64,000 nt of DNA from Nocardioides sp. HDW12B. GTDB taxonomy: Bacteria; Actinomycetota; Actinomycetes; Propionibacteriales; Nocardioidaceae. The DNA lies in NCBI RefSeq assembly GCF_011299595.1, contig NZ_CP049867.1, positions 1 through 64,000 on the forward strand, written 5' to 3'. A model generated the notes under the pieces. It was not told where the DNA came from. It saw only the letters and a list, made by a program, of their open reading frames with translations, and ran no database searches. Shown piece after piece: positions 38,645 through 47,213 of the stretch. The position numbers were made by a program, and so were the translations under genes. The number at the start of each line of letters is the position of its first letter. Within the stretch, counting starts at the first letter, position 1.

Positions 38645-39693
38645 TGATGGCTGGCCCCATAGTCTCTGTCATTATCCCAGCGTACAACGCAGCGGCTCAT
38701 CTTCCTGCGTGCGTGGCTTCGGTGCAAGCGCAGTCACACGCCGCGTTCGAGCTGATGATTGTTAACGATGGTTCCACTGATGCGACCCCGGCGCTGTGCG
38801 ACGAACTCGCTTCTCAGGATCCTCGCATTATCTCTGTGCATAAGATGAATGGCGGCCTGTCGGACGCACGAAACGCTGGGCTAGATCGGGCTACGGGGCG
38901 TTACGTGCTCTTCCTGGACGCCGACGATTGGATGGAAAAGGACACGCTCGAGCGGATGGTGGAGGCGGCAGAAGTCACGCTAGCTGACGTCGTTGTGGCA
39001 GGGGCCATGGTCGATTTCCGGTCCGAATCGGGGCTGGTTACGCGTTCTGCGATTCAGATACCAGTAACAGCGGATACCGATGCCGAGGCCCTCCGGGCCG
39101 TCGTCGGCGTAACAACTGCAGACTTTGTGAATCTCCTCGGATACGCTTGGAATAAATTGTATCGCTTGGATCGGCTGCGCACTTGCGGGGTCCGATTTGA
39201 AGAGGGAACTAGTCTGATAGAGGACGTTATCTTCAACGCGACACTTTGTCGCGCTGGGGCTCGTTTCTCGTTCGTGGCCGCAGCCTTCGTGCATTATCAG
39301 CAGTTTGAGCACCAAACGCTTGGGACCAAGTACTACGCTGAATATTTTCAGCTTCGATGTCGAGCTGTGCGCGCGCTTTGTGAAATGCTCACCACTTGGG
39401 AGCTCTCGACTGAGTATGTCGGAGCGACAAGGCAAAGACTGACGGTCCGCGCGGCGGTCACATCGGCCAAGCGGCCAGAACGGACGGGCTCGTGGCTAAG
39501 GTGTGCCTGCGCCTTCTCGAGAAGAACCAGGAGTCGCTCGACACGCGACTGCGTCGCTCTGGGCAGGGGCTTCAGGGGTCTGAGTCGACGTGAAAAGTTG
39601 GGCGTGTTGCTGCTACAGAGCTCGTTTCTCACGCCCGTGCTGTTTGCTGTGGCTCGTTGGGACCGCAGTTTGTCCGGTACCAGCGGTCGGTGA
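38644..39693 (+). CDS. GT2-family glycosyltransferase, probable internal frame switch near the C-terminus
   Basis: 349 residues. GT-A part is clear: VSVIIPAYNAAAHLPAC, VNDGSTDATP, LSDARNAGLDRATG, FLDADDWM. From about 39440 to 39585 the peptide becomes Arg/Ser/Cys-rich (LRCACAFSRRTRSRSTRDC), while another frame there reads like a helical GT2 tail (TDGLVAKVCLRLLEKNQESL). The original frame then resumes sensibly (LSRREKLGVLLLQSSFLTP). Two compensating indels in this stretch are likely, from evolution or sequencing. The last 65 bases overlap the convergent asparagine-synthetase-like gene. Confidence 0.8.
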   Translation: MMAGPIVSVIIPAYNAAAHLPACVASVQAQSHAAFELMIVNDGSTDATPALCDELASQDPRIISVHKMNGGLSDARNAGLDRATGRYVLFLDADDWMEKDTLERMVEAAEVTLADVVVAGAMVDFRSESGLVTRSAIQIPVTADTDAEALRAVVGVTTADFVNLLGYAWNKLYRLDRLRTCGVRFEEGTSLIEDVIFNATLCRAGARFSFVAAAFVHYQQFEHQTLGTKYYAEYFQLRCRAVRALCEMLTTWELSTEYVGATRQRLTVRAAVTSAKRPERTGSWLRCACAFSRRTRSRSTRDCVALGRGFRGLSRREKLGVLLLQSSFLTPVLFAVARWDRSLSGTSGR

Positions 39694-41044
39694 AGGCGAG
39701 GGACCAGAGGAGGTTGGTGTGCCCGTGCGGCAATGTGGAAAGCGAAGAGTGATTGACTAAGCGCCGCAATCGGGCGGCGTTCACGATCCCGTTCAGAGCG
39801 CTGTCAGCTGAAAGTGCGTCCTCAAGAGCGGCTCGAAACGGCGCGGTGCGCAGCATCGATCCCCCTGGGTCGATGAATCCTGACTTTCGACGGTTGATCA
39901 GCGACGAGCTGAGGCGCGTGGAGAGTGCGTCTTTCATCCATCGTTTGGGTGGGGTGTTCGGGTTGGCTTTCGTTGACGCGATGCCCAGCGCAGCCAGCGG
40001 GCTGTCGAGAAATGGGTAAACCACGCTCAGCCCATGGCGCGATGCTGGGCCCAGGGTCTTCTGGGCAAATACTCGCGCGCAGGTCAGCATGAGGTCAGTC
40101 ACGACCGCTTGTGCATAGACGTTTGCGTCAGCAATATCGACTGCAGTGTTGGTCATGTCTCGGGTGAGGCTCGCGCGATGGTCGTCTCTAAACATTACGT
40201 GGAAGAGCGAAGTCTGCGCGATGAGGGCCAACGGCACCGGGAACTCGCTGATGCGCCGGGCAATACGTCCGCGATACTCAAGGTCGCCCTTTGCGCGCCA
40301 CAGGCCCCATCGATAGGCGGCGCCCGGTGCGCTGCTGACCCACCCAGGCGCGCTGGCTAGACGCTGGAATGTCGCAATCTTCGCTCCAAGACCGAAGGCG
40401 CCGTCGGCACCAGTGCCGTCGATGATCACAGTCGGAATGCCATCTACCAGGTGGGCGACGCCTTGCATGAGTTCAGCTGTGGGTGAAGTTGAAATATCGC
40501 CGAAGGGAATAGGGTAGACGGTCCCAGGCTGCTCAAGGCAACTCACTCCAGAACCAGTCGAGCGAAGCTCGTGAAGTTCCATTCCGAGGGTCGATGCCAC
40601 AGACCGGGCGGCTAGTGTCTCGGGGTCTTGGGCACCAAAGGAAAGGTGGACAAGAAGCGTGTCACGCCTGCCCAGGTCACGCAGTGTTGATGCAATGAGG
40701 CTCGAATCGATGCCACCGCTAAAGAGCACGATGGGGCGTCGCGACTCGGTCATCGTGGAGAGGGTCTGCTCAAGAAGGCGCACGCCCTCCTTACGTATGT
40801 CGAGGTGCTCCCGTGCGTGCCAAAATGCGGCGATCTCGGTGCGCGCCGCTTCGAACACGCCTGGCGTTGGCGTGGGACTGGTCTCCTGCCACGGCACTAG
40901 ATGAGTTGGCATTCCGCCGAGTGTCAGGACCGCCTCGATGGCAGCGACGCTAGGGCTTACCCCCCGAGCCGTGGAGAGCGACAAATGTGGTGACCAGGGC
41001 CGCATCGATCCGTCCGAGCGTGCATGATCCAACGGTGCCTCCAA
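39629..41044 (-). CDS. Asparagine-synthetase-like (PP-loop) protein lacking a glutaminase domain
   Basis: 471 residues on the opposite strand to its neighbours. PP-loop VLFSGGIDSSLIA at about residue 105, with DGTGADGAFG and RRKSGF further on, define the Asn-synthetase ATPase domain. Full asparagine synthetases have a 200-residue N-terminal class II glutaminase beginning Cys; here only a 100-residue remnant (EAVLTLGGMPTHLVPWQETS) precedes, without the nucleophile. Amide-forming relatives include lasso cyclases and beta-lactam synthetases, so an adenylating amidotransferase on a glycan or peptide is possible. Its C-terminus overlaps the convergent GT2 by 65 bases. Confidence 0.85.
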   Translation of the reverse strand: MEAPLDHARSDGSMRPWSPHLSLSTARGVSPSVAAIEAVLTLGGMPTHLVPWQETSPTPTPGVFEAARTEIAAFWHAREHLDIRKEGVRLLEQTLSTMTESRRPIVLFSGGIDSSLIASTLRDLGRRDTLLVHLSFGAQDPETLAARSVASTLGMELHELRSTGSGVSCLEQPGTVYPIPFGDISTSPTAELMQGVAHLVDGIPTVIIDGTGADGAFGLGAKIATFQRLASAPGWVSSAPGAAYRWGLWRAKGDLEYRGRIARRISEFPVPLALIAQTSLFHVMFRDDHRASLTRDMTNTAVDIADANVYAQAVVTDLMLTCARVFAQKTLGPASRHGLSVVYPFLDSPLAALGIASTKANPNTPPKRWMKDALSTRLSSSLINRRKSGFIDPGGSMLRTAPFRAALEDALSADSALNGIVNAARLRRLVNHSSLSTLPHGHTNLLWSLAFTDRWYRTNCGPNEPQQTARA

Positions 41045-41131
41045 GGTCTCTCCGTCGATGGCCTAGAGTGGGCTGGCCACGGAGCGACCATGTGGGCCAT
41101 CGATCGGGTCCATGCCTCCTAGCGACCATAC

Positions 41132-42274
41132 ATGTCATACGAGTTCGTGGAGCTTCAACAGGGGGAGCGTGTGAGCAGGGTGATTGCGCCGTTGCGACGT
41201 CGAGTCCTGCGCAGCGGGGCAGGTCAGGCCCTAGTGCGACGACGTCTCAGGAGAGCGCTGGCCGCCGCCGATCCCGATCCCGCCATCCGGGCCAGCGACC
41301 CACGCAAGCGTCACGTGTTTGTGGCTCTGGGCGCCGACTATGGAAACCTCGGTGACCTAGCCATCACAAAGGCGCAGCGAGAGTACCTTGAGCGGGCATT
41401 CCCCGATGCAGTCGTTGAGGCGATCCCCATCTCGCGGAGCATGCCAGCGATCGCGCGGCTACGCGACGTTATCGGAAGCAGCGACGTCATCACGCTCATA
41501 GGCGGTGGAAACACTGGCGACCGCTATGATGACATTCAGTTCCTGCGCGAACTCTGGGTCGAGTCATTCCCGGGAAACAAGATCATCTCTTTCCCACAGA
41601 CCGTCGAGTTCAGCCGTTCGATAACGGGTCGCCGCGCCGCCCGAAGAGCGACGAGGGTCTATTCGAGTCACCCACGGCTAGCCATACTCGTCAGGGATTC
41701 TCGATCGGCAGCGCATGCCGAGACCATCTTTTCGCGAAGTACTGTGATCTCGGCCCCCGATGTCGTGCTGACCCAGTTGCCCCCCGTCCGCAGTATCGTT
41801 CCGCGCTCCGGAGTATTGTTGGCATTGCGATCCGATCTCGAGAAATCGCTGACCGCGAAGCAGGAACTCTTGTTGTCCTCGGTATGTGAAAGCTTTGATT
41901 CGACTCGCCGCCGGGACACCCACATCGGAGATGTACGTATCGGCACTGCTGAGGCCGACACGGAACTGGGCGATATCTGGTCAGAGTTTGCTGCAGCCAA
42001 ACTGATTGTCACCGACCGACTCCATGGCGTGATCTTCGCCATGATCACGGGGACGCCATGCATCGCGCTGGACAGCAAGACCGGCAAGGTTGCGCAGTTC
42101 GTCGATGACTGGCTGCGCGAGTCGCCCCTCGTGCAAGTGCTCAGAGCCGACGAGATAAACTCAGATGCCTTGCAATTGCGAGCGCAATCGATAACTCGAT
42201 TGGCAGTTCACGAGCAGCATCTGGCTAACCTTTGCCGGCAGTTTGATCACGCCTTCCGCAAGGCAGCGGATTGA
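41132..42274 (+). CDS. Polysaccharide pyruvyltransferase-family protein
   Basis: 380 residues. GT-B-like fold with VALGADYGNLGDLAITKAQR, LIGGGNTGDRYDD, and TDRLHGVIFAMITGTPC, signatures of PS_pyruv_trans. Such enzymes move a pyruvate ketal from phosphoenolpyruvate onto a sugar, adding negative charge. Basic N-terminus (RRRVLRSGAGQALVRRRLRR) may contact the membrane. The 87-base divergent spacer from the asparagine-synthetase-like gene must contain promoters for both. Confidence 0.88.
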   Translation: MSYEFVELQQGERVSRVIAPLRRRVLRSGAGQALVRRRLRRALAAADPDPAIRASDPRKRHVFVALGADYGNLGDLAITKAQREYLERAFPDAVVEAIPISRSMPAIARLRDVIGSSDVITLIGGGNTGDRYDDIQFLRELWVESFPGNKIISFPQTVEFSRSITGRRAARRATRVYSSHPRLAILVRDSRSAAHAETIFSRSTVISAPDVVLTQLPPVRSIVPRSGVLLALRSDLEKSLTAKQELLLSSVCESFDSTRRRDTHIGDVRIGTAEADTELGDIWSEFAAAKLIVTDRLHGVIFAMITGTPCIALDSKTGKVAQFVDDWLRESPLVQVLRADEINSDALQLRAQSITRLAVHEQHLANLCRQFDHAFRKAAD

Positions 42275-42321
42275 CTCGCATGCGTGGCTTGGGCAGAGAT
42301 ATCAGGGCTAGGAACGCATGA

Positions 42322-43839
42322 ATGAGTAGTCGGACCTCGAAGGCACTTCTCAACATGGGCGTCGGTCTGGGGGTTCAGCTAGTCCTTCTTTTGTCGAACC
42401 TACTTAACCGTACCTACTTTGTGCGCACGTTGGAAATCGATGTTCTTGGCGTGCATGCCCTGTTCCAAGGGCTTATTGCGCTAGCTACGATAATTGAGTT
42501 TGGTCTCAGCACCTCTTTAATGTACGTTCTATACCGGCCGCTTGAGGCTGGAAACGAGAGACGAACCGCCGCACTCGTTTCCCACGGAGCACGTCTATAT
42601 CGGCGGGTTGCCGCAGGCGTTCTCGTGGTCGGGATTCTACCAATACCGTTTCTAAGCCTCCTGACGACTGCCGAGATCGGCTTCGGGCAACTTGCTGGAT
42701 ACTATCTGGTCCTGCTGTGCGGTTCGGCAGCGAGTTTTCTCATGGCGCACCGAGTCACTTTACTACTGGCTGACCAACGCGCATTCGTCTCGCGGTTATA
42801 CTTCATGGCCGTTGACCTCACGCGTTCTGGATTGCAGATAGCCGCTCTGATCGCCATCCAAAGTTACCTCGCCTACGTACTGATTCAGGTCGCTGGCACC
42901 GTGATTTACAACCTGGCCGTGTATAGCCATGTCGGACGCGCTTATCCATACGTAAATAAATCGACACAATCCATCGACGACGAAACTCGACGCGACGTTC
43001 GAGAATCAATAAGTGCAATGATGGTGTACCGCGTCTGTGGAGTATTGATTAGTAATACGGATGCCGTGATGATATCGATCATTGTCGGGTCCGCTGCGCT
43101 AGGATTCTACTCGAACTATGCCCTTATTATTGGCGCCGTCGTGATGGCAACTGAGATCATGTTCCGAGGAGTCGCCGCTGGTGTCGGCAACCTTATAGCT
43201 TCGCGTGACAGGGTTTCGGCACTTGGCGTGTTCTGGGAGCTTTCTCTTGTCGCTTATGTTGTGTTCTCGTCTGCGACGCTTGTTCTCTGGTCGTGTTTGG
43301 ATGACTTTGTAGCACTGTGGCTGGGTGAACGGTTCACGATATCGCGCGAGATTACATTCGTCGCTCTTGCAAACTTTTACTTGCTGGGAAATCTGCTGCC
43401 CATTCTTGTTTATCGCACGGGAACGGGTCTATTCAAGGACACGAAGTACATATTGGTGTTCACGGCGGCCCTCAACCTGTTTCTGTCAATTCTAGGTGGG
43501 GTCGTCTTTGGTGTTGCGGGCGTCCTTGCTGCAACGTTCGTCGCACGCATACTGACAAACTGGTGGTACGAACCCTGGCGTCTACTGCGCGAGCACCTTG
43601 GCGCGAGTCCATGGCGGCACTATGCAGCCCAGCTAATTGGGGCACTGCTGGTAGTTGCGCAGGGCGCTCTTTATTCGATGGTTCCATTCGACAATATAGG
43701 TGGTGCGATCTTCACCTTGATCGCTGAGAGTCTCATTGTTGGTAGCGCCTCCGTTCTCCTAACCGCGTTGTTATTTAGTCGAACCCAGGCGGCGCGCGCG
43801 CTTCGTGTCCGCAGCAAGATGCTGCTGCGCGGGAGCTAG
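42322..43839 (+). CDS. Wzx-type polysaccharide flippase
   Basis: 505 residues with 12 to 14 hydrophobic helices and the MOP/Wzx pattern: NMGVGLGVQLVLLLSNLLNRTYFVRTLEIDVLG-type N-terminus, an internal STALGFYSN-like segment (SAALGFYSNYALI), and C-terminal helices. It should flip the lipid-linked repeat unit across the membrane for EpsG-type polymerisation. AT-rich third positions, including TTA and ATA codons (e.g. around 42755), contrast with the surrounding genome. Confidence 0.9.
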   Translation: MSSRTSKALLNMGVGLGVQLVLLLSNLLNRTYFVRTLEIDVLGVHALFQGLIALATIIEFGLSTSLMYVLYRPLEAGNERRTAALVSHGARLYRRVAAGVLVVGILPIPFLSLLTTAEIGFGQLAGYYLVLLCGSAASFLMAHRVTLLLADQRAFVSRLYFMAVDLTRSGLQIAALIAIQSYLAYVLIQVAGTVIYNLAVYSHVGRAYPYVNKSTQSIDDETRRDVRESISAMMVYRVCGVLISNTDAVMISIIVGSAALGFYSNYALIIGAVVMATEIMFRGVAAGVGNLIASRDRVSALGVFWELSLVAYVVFSSATLVLWSCLDDFVALWLGERFTISREITFVALANFYLLGNLLPILVYRTGTGLFKDTKYILVFTAALNLFLSILGGVVFGVAGVLAATFVARILTNWWYEPWRLLREHLGASPWRHYAAQLIGALLVVAQGALYSMVPFDNIGGAIFTLIAESLIVGSASVLLTALLFSRTQAARALRVRSKMLLRGS

Positions 43840-44069
43840 AGCGTCTTCGGATAGGCAGTGGCATCGAAAGCGATCTGAACGTTGGGCAACGCTTACGTCG
43901 CGAACTGGCGGCATGGAGGAAGCATTGGAATGCTCCTTGCCATTGGCTCGTCGTGTGGCGGATGTCGCCCTCGGTAGGAGCTTCGCGTCCGCGGAGAGCG
44001 TGTCTCGAGTAGCACGTCGCTTGGGCGCCGCACGGGTGTGCGGACGCCACCGCGAACGGTGGTTGTCCG

Positions 44070-45224
44070 GTGTACCGTGTTGTAATGAAACGTGGGGGAC
44101 GTCCGTCCATCAACATCAAGCACAGCCCGAGTCCTGGGCCGAACGTACTGATGGCGTCGTGCGCCATAGCGGGGCGGCCCGAAATGCCGCTGTTCATTGA
44201 GGCGAACGTACCCTTGAGACGGTCCATGAATGCGTGGGTGTCTGCGTTGCTGCCAGTGGCCTCGCATCTCGGTTTGGACGTTCACACTGATGGTGATCCG
44301 GTTGATCCGAAGTTGGCGACGGGGCTCTTGAGCGTGCAGGATACGTTCTCGCAATGGTGGCCCAGCATGTTCAACATGATCAAAATCATAGCGCCGGTGA
44401 TGCAGTCGGGACCTGACGAAGAAACTCGAGGAACAGGATGCTTTTTCAGTGGAGGAGTTGATTCTTTCTTTAGCGTGCTCAAGAACCGCGACCGCGTCAG
44501 TCATCTGATTTTTGTAGTTGGCTTCGATATCGATCCTGATGACGGAGTATTGGTTGAGCGCGCGACCCGATCCGCCCGCGATTCCGCGCAAGCGCTCAAC
44601 AAGCCGTTGATTGAGGTCCGTACAAACATTGCTGAACTCAGTCGCGGTCGCATCGATTGGGGCTTCCATCACCACGGTGCGGCCCTTGCAGCCGTCGGTC
44701 ACGCCCTTGCCGAGCATCTGAGCGAAGTCATTATCCCCGCGAGTTATCATCAGGCTGACCTGATCCCTTGGGGGAGCCACCCTGCAGTCGATCACCTTTG
44801 GTCATCGAGTGACTTGACGTTTAGTCATGATGGCGTTGAATTTACGAGGCCGGAAAAGGTAGCGGTTATTGCTGAGAGTGTGGTGGCACTCGATCATCTT
44901 CGCGTGTGTTGGAAGAATCCAGGCGGAGCGTTCAACTGCGGTCGTTGTGAGAAGTGCTTGCGCACGATGATCAACCTGAAGCTTGTCGGCGCGCTGGAGC
45001 GATGTCGAACGCTGCCGGATGAGCTGCGGGTGAGAGATGTAGCGAGACTCGAGGTCGGGCACGGGGGCGACCGATTCGCGTATCAGAATGTCCGCGCTCT
45101 AAGAGACCACTCGGGAGGTTGGGCCCTGTCTCTGGCTCTGCGCGTCGCCATGGGGCGCAGCCGCCTGCACGTTGCGGGCTCGCAAATCAGGCAACGCTTT
45201 GATCGAATGCGTAAAGCAGGCTGA
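44070..45224 (+). CDS. QueC-like PP-loop ATPase of unknown substrate
   Basis: 384 residues from GTG 44070 (ATG 44085 is a likely alternative start). PP-loop CFFSGGVDSFFSVL at about residue 125, then FHHHGAALAAVGHAL, and a zinc-type cysteine pair FNCGRCEKCLRTM near the C-terminus, as in 7-cyano-7-deazaguanine synthase relatives. The N-terminal third is unmatched. Adenylating PP-loop enzymes in glycan loci could amidate or otherwise modify a carboxyl group. Encoded after a 230-base gap following the flippase gene that shows no gene. Confidence 0.8.
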   Translation: MYRVVMKRGGRPSINIKHSPSPGPNVLMASCAIAGRPEMPLFIEANVPLRRSMNAWVSALLPVASHLGLDVHTDGDPVDPKLATGLLSVQDTFSQWWPSMFNMIKIIAPVMQSGPDEETRGTGCFFSGGVDSFFSVLKNRDRVSHLIFVVGFDIDPDDGVLVERATRSARDSAQALNKPLIEVRTNIAELSRGRIDWGFHHHGAALAAVGHALAEHLSEVIIPASYHQADLIPWGSHPAVDHLWSSSDLTFSHDGVEFTRPEKVAVIAESVVALDHLRVCWKNPGGAFNCGRCEKCLRTMINLKLVGALERCRTLPDELRVRDVARLEVGHGGDRFAYQNVRALRDHSGGWALSLALRVAMGRSRLHVAGSQIRQRFDRMRKAG

Positions 45225-45301
45225 CATTGCGTCGTGGATACGAGACCAGTTCAAGGCTCAGAAGCCCTTGGCGGGCAGACCTCATTGAAAACCTGAAGGC
45301 A

Positions 45302-45318
45302 GCCCAAATCACTTGGGC
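45302..45318. terminator. Short hairpin between convergent genes
   Basis: GCCCAA (45302-45307) pairs with TTGGGC (45313-45318) around 5 bases, midway between the convergent PP-loop and initiating-transferase genes. Likely bidirectional terminator. Confidence 0.45.
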
Positions 45319-45349
45319 ATCAAGGTGCTCCGTTTAGCATGGAGGCGGC

Positions 45350-45946
45350 TCATGTCTCTCCATCGTTCAGCGATGAATTCGCGAGATCCGTCCCGCGAAA
45401 CGGCTCCATTATGGTCCCGGAGGCTCCGTCGATGCCGCTAGGCCGAACGACACGGGCCGCAGTAAGCGCCAGGATTTTTAGGTCCAGTAGGAATGACCGG
45501 TTATCTACGTACCACACGTCCAGTTCGAACTTCTCGTCCCAACTCAAGTTGTTGCGGCCGTTGATTTGGGCCCAGCCAGTCAAGCCCGGCCGCACCTCGT
45601 GTCGGCGCGCTTGTGTTGGGGAGTATAGGGGAAGGTACTCAACGCGCAGGGGGCGGGGGCCAACGAGTGAGAGGTCTCCTGTGAGGATATTGACGAGTTG
45701 AGGAAGTTCGTCGAGACTAGTTCGCCGAAGATGGTGCCCAAGTTTCGTGACTGTGTCGGTGTTGTCGTTCGTCATTGTCCGGAACTTGTAAATTCGAATG
45801 ATTTTGCCGTTTTTACCCGGACGGTCCTGACTGAAAATTACGGGTCTGCCGTCTAAAGCGCGAACACTGATTGCTACGATGCACACTATCGGGCTAGCGA
45901 TAGAGAGCACGGCCAGCGAGACGATCAAGTCAAGGATTCGTTTCAC
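45350..45946 (-). CDS. Small phosphoglycosyl transferase (PglC type)
   Basis: 198 residues, close to Campylobacter PglC in size. One N-terminal re-entrant helix (ILDLIVSLAVLSIASPIVCI) and the catalytic core: YKFRTM with the basic residues, TSLDELPQL (Asp-Glu dyad), LVGPRPL, RPGLTGWAQINGRN. It transfers a sugar-phosphate from UDP-sugar to undecaprenyl phosphate, starting repeat-unit assembly. It is 16 bases downstream of cysN on the same strand, so cysD-cysN and this gene may form one transcript. Confidence 0.92.
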   Translation of the reverse strand: MKRILDLIVSLAVLSIASPIVCIVAISVRALDGRPVIFSQDRPGKNGKIIRIYKFRTMTNDNTDTVTKLGHHLRRTSLDELPQLVNILTGDLSLVGPRPLRVEYLPLYSPTQARRHEVRPGLTGWAQINGRNNLSWDEKFELDVWYVDNRSFLLDLKILALTAARVVRPSGIDGASGTIMEPFRGTDLANSSLNDGET

Positions 45947-45962
45947 GATGGCCCCGAGCGAT

Positions 45963-47213
45963 TCAGTTGCCGCTGTTAATCATCCCAGCGCCCACCGTGA
46001 CGCCTGTTGCCTCGTCAATGAGGATGAAAGACCCAGTCGTGCGGTTCTTGGAGTACGGGTCGCACAACAACGGGACCGTGGTGCGCAACTGTACGCGTGC
46101 GATCTCGTTGACACCGATCTCCTTGGTCTCCTGATCGCGGTGCAGCGTATTCACGTCCAGGCGGTACTGAATGTCCTTCACCAGCGCACGACCCACCCGC
46201 GTCGTGTGCTTGATGGCCAGCTTCTGCCGCGGCTTCAGCGGCTCCGTGGTCATCCAACAGATCATCGCGTCGATGTCCTGGCTCGGCTTCGGGGCATTCG
46301 CCGGTCGGCAGATCATGTCGCCGCGAGAGACGTCGACGTCGTCCTCGAGGCGGACCGTCACGGACATGGGCGGGTAGGCCTCGGTGATCTCCTTCTCGTG
46401 GAGATCAATGCCGGCGATCTTGCTGGTCATGCCGGACGGCAGGACGAGGACATCGTCCCCGGGCTTGAGCACGCCGCCGGCCACCATGCCGCCGTACCCG
46501 CGGTAGTCGTGGTGGGCGTCCGACTTCGGTCGGATGACGTACTGCACCGGGAAGCGTGCGTCGACCAGGTCGCGGTCGGAGGCCACGTGCACGTGCTCGA
46601 GGTGATGCATGAGCGAGGGACCCTTGTACCAGTCCATGTGCTCGCTGCGGTTGACGACGTTGTCGCCTTTGAGAGCCGAGATCGGGATGATCTCGAGGTC
46701 AGGGATCGAGAGCTTCGTGGCAAACGCCGTGAACTCCTCGTGGATCTTGTTGTAGATGCTCTCGTCGTAGTCGACCAGGTCCATCTTGTTCACCGCGAGC
46801 ACCAGGTGGGGGACCCGCAGCAGCGACAGGATCACCGCGTGGCGGCGAGACTGCTCGGTCAGGCCCTGACGGGCGTCGACAAGCACGAGACCGAGGTCGG
46901 CGGTCGAGGCGCCGGTGACCATGTTGCGCGTGTACTGCACGTGGCCGGGGGTGTCCGCGATGATGAACTTCCGCGCGGGGGTGGCGAAGTAGCGGTAGGC
47001 GACATCGATCGTGATGCCCTGCTCCCGCTCGGAGCGAAGACCGTCGGTGAGCAGCGCAAGGTCGGTGTAGTCGTAGCCGCGCGACTTCGACGTCGACTCC
47101 ACGGCCTCGAGCTGGTCCTCGAAGATCGACTTGGAGTCAAGCAGAAGTCGTCCGATGAGAGTGGACTTGCCGTCGTCGACCGAGCCGGCGGTGGCGAAAC
47201 GGAGCAGGTCCAT
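45963..47213 (-). CDS. cysN: Sulfate adenylyltransferase GTPase subunit CysN
   Basis: 416 residues. EF-Tu-like GTPase with G1 GSVDDGKSTLIG, G3 DTPGH, G4 NKMD and G5 ISAL, followed by two beta-barrel domains. It drives APS formation by CysD. Its length fits the CysN form without a fused APS kinase. The gene overlaps cysD by one base (47213). Unlike the glycan core around it, it has normal high GC. Confidence 0.96.
   Translation of the reverse strand: MDLLRFATAGSVDDGKSTLIGRLLLDSKSIFEDQLEAVESTSKSRGYDYTDLALLTDGLRSEREQGITIDVAYRYFATPARKFIIADTPGHVQYTRNMVTGASTADLGLVLVDARQGLTEQSRRHAVILSLLRVPHLVLAVNKMDLVDYDESIYNKIHEEFTAFATKLSIPDLEIIPISALKGDNVVNRSEHMDWYKGPSLMHHLEHVHVASDRDLVDARFPVQYVIRPKSDAHHDYRGYGGMVAGGVLKPGDDVLVLPSGMTSKIAGIDLHEKEITEAYPPMSVTVRLEDDVDVSRGDMICRPANAPKPSQDIDAMICWMTTEPLKPRQKLAIKHTTRVGRALVKDIQYRLDVNTLHRDQETKEIGVNEIARVQLRTTVPLLCDPYSKNRTTGSFILIDEATGVTVGAGMINSGN

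Noticed and set aside
39629-41044. Housekeeping asparagine synthetase
   Set aside because: The glutaminase domain with its N-terminal Cys is missing and the gene lies inverted in a glycan operon.
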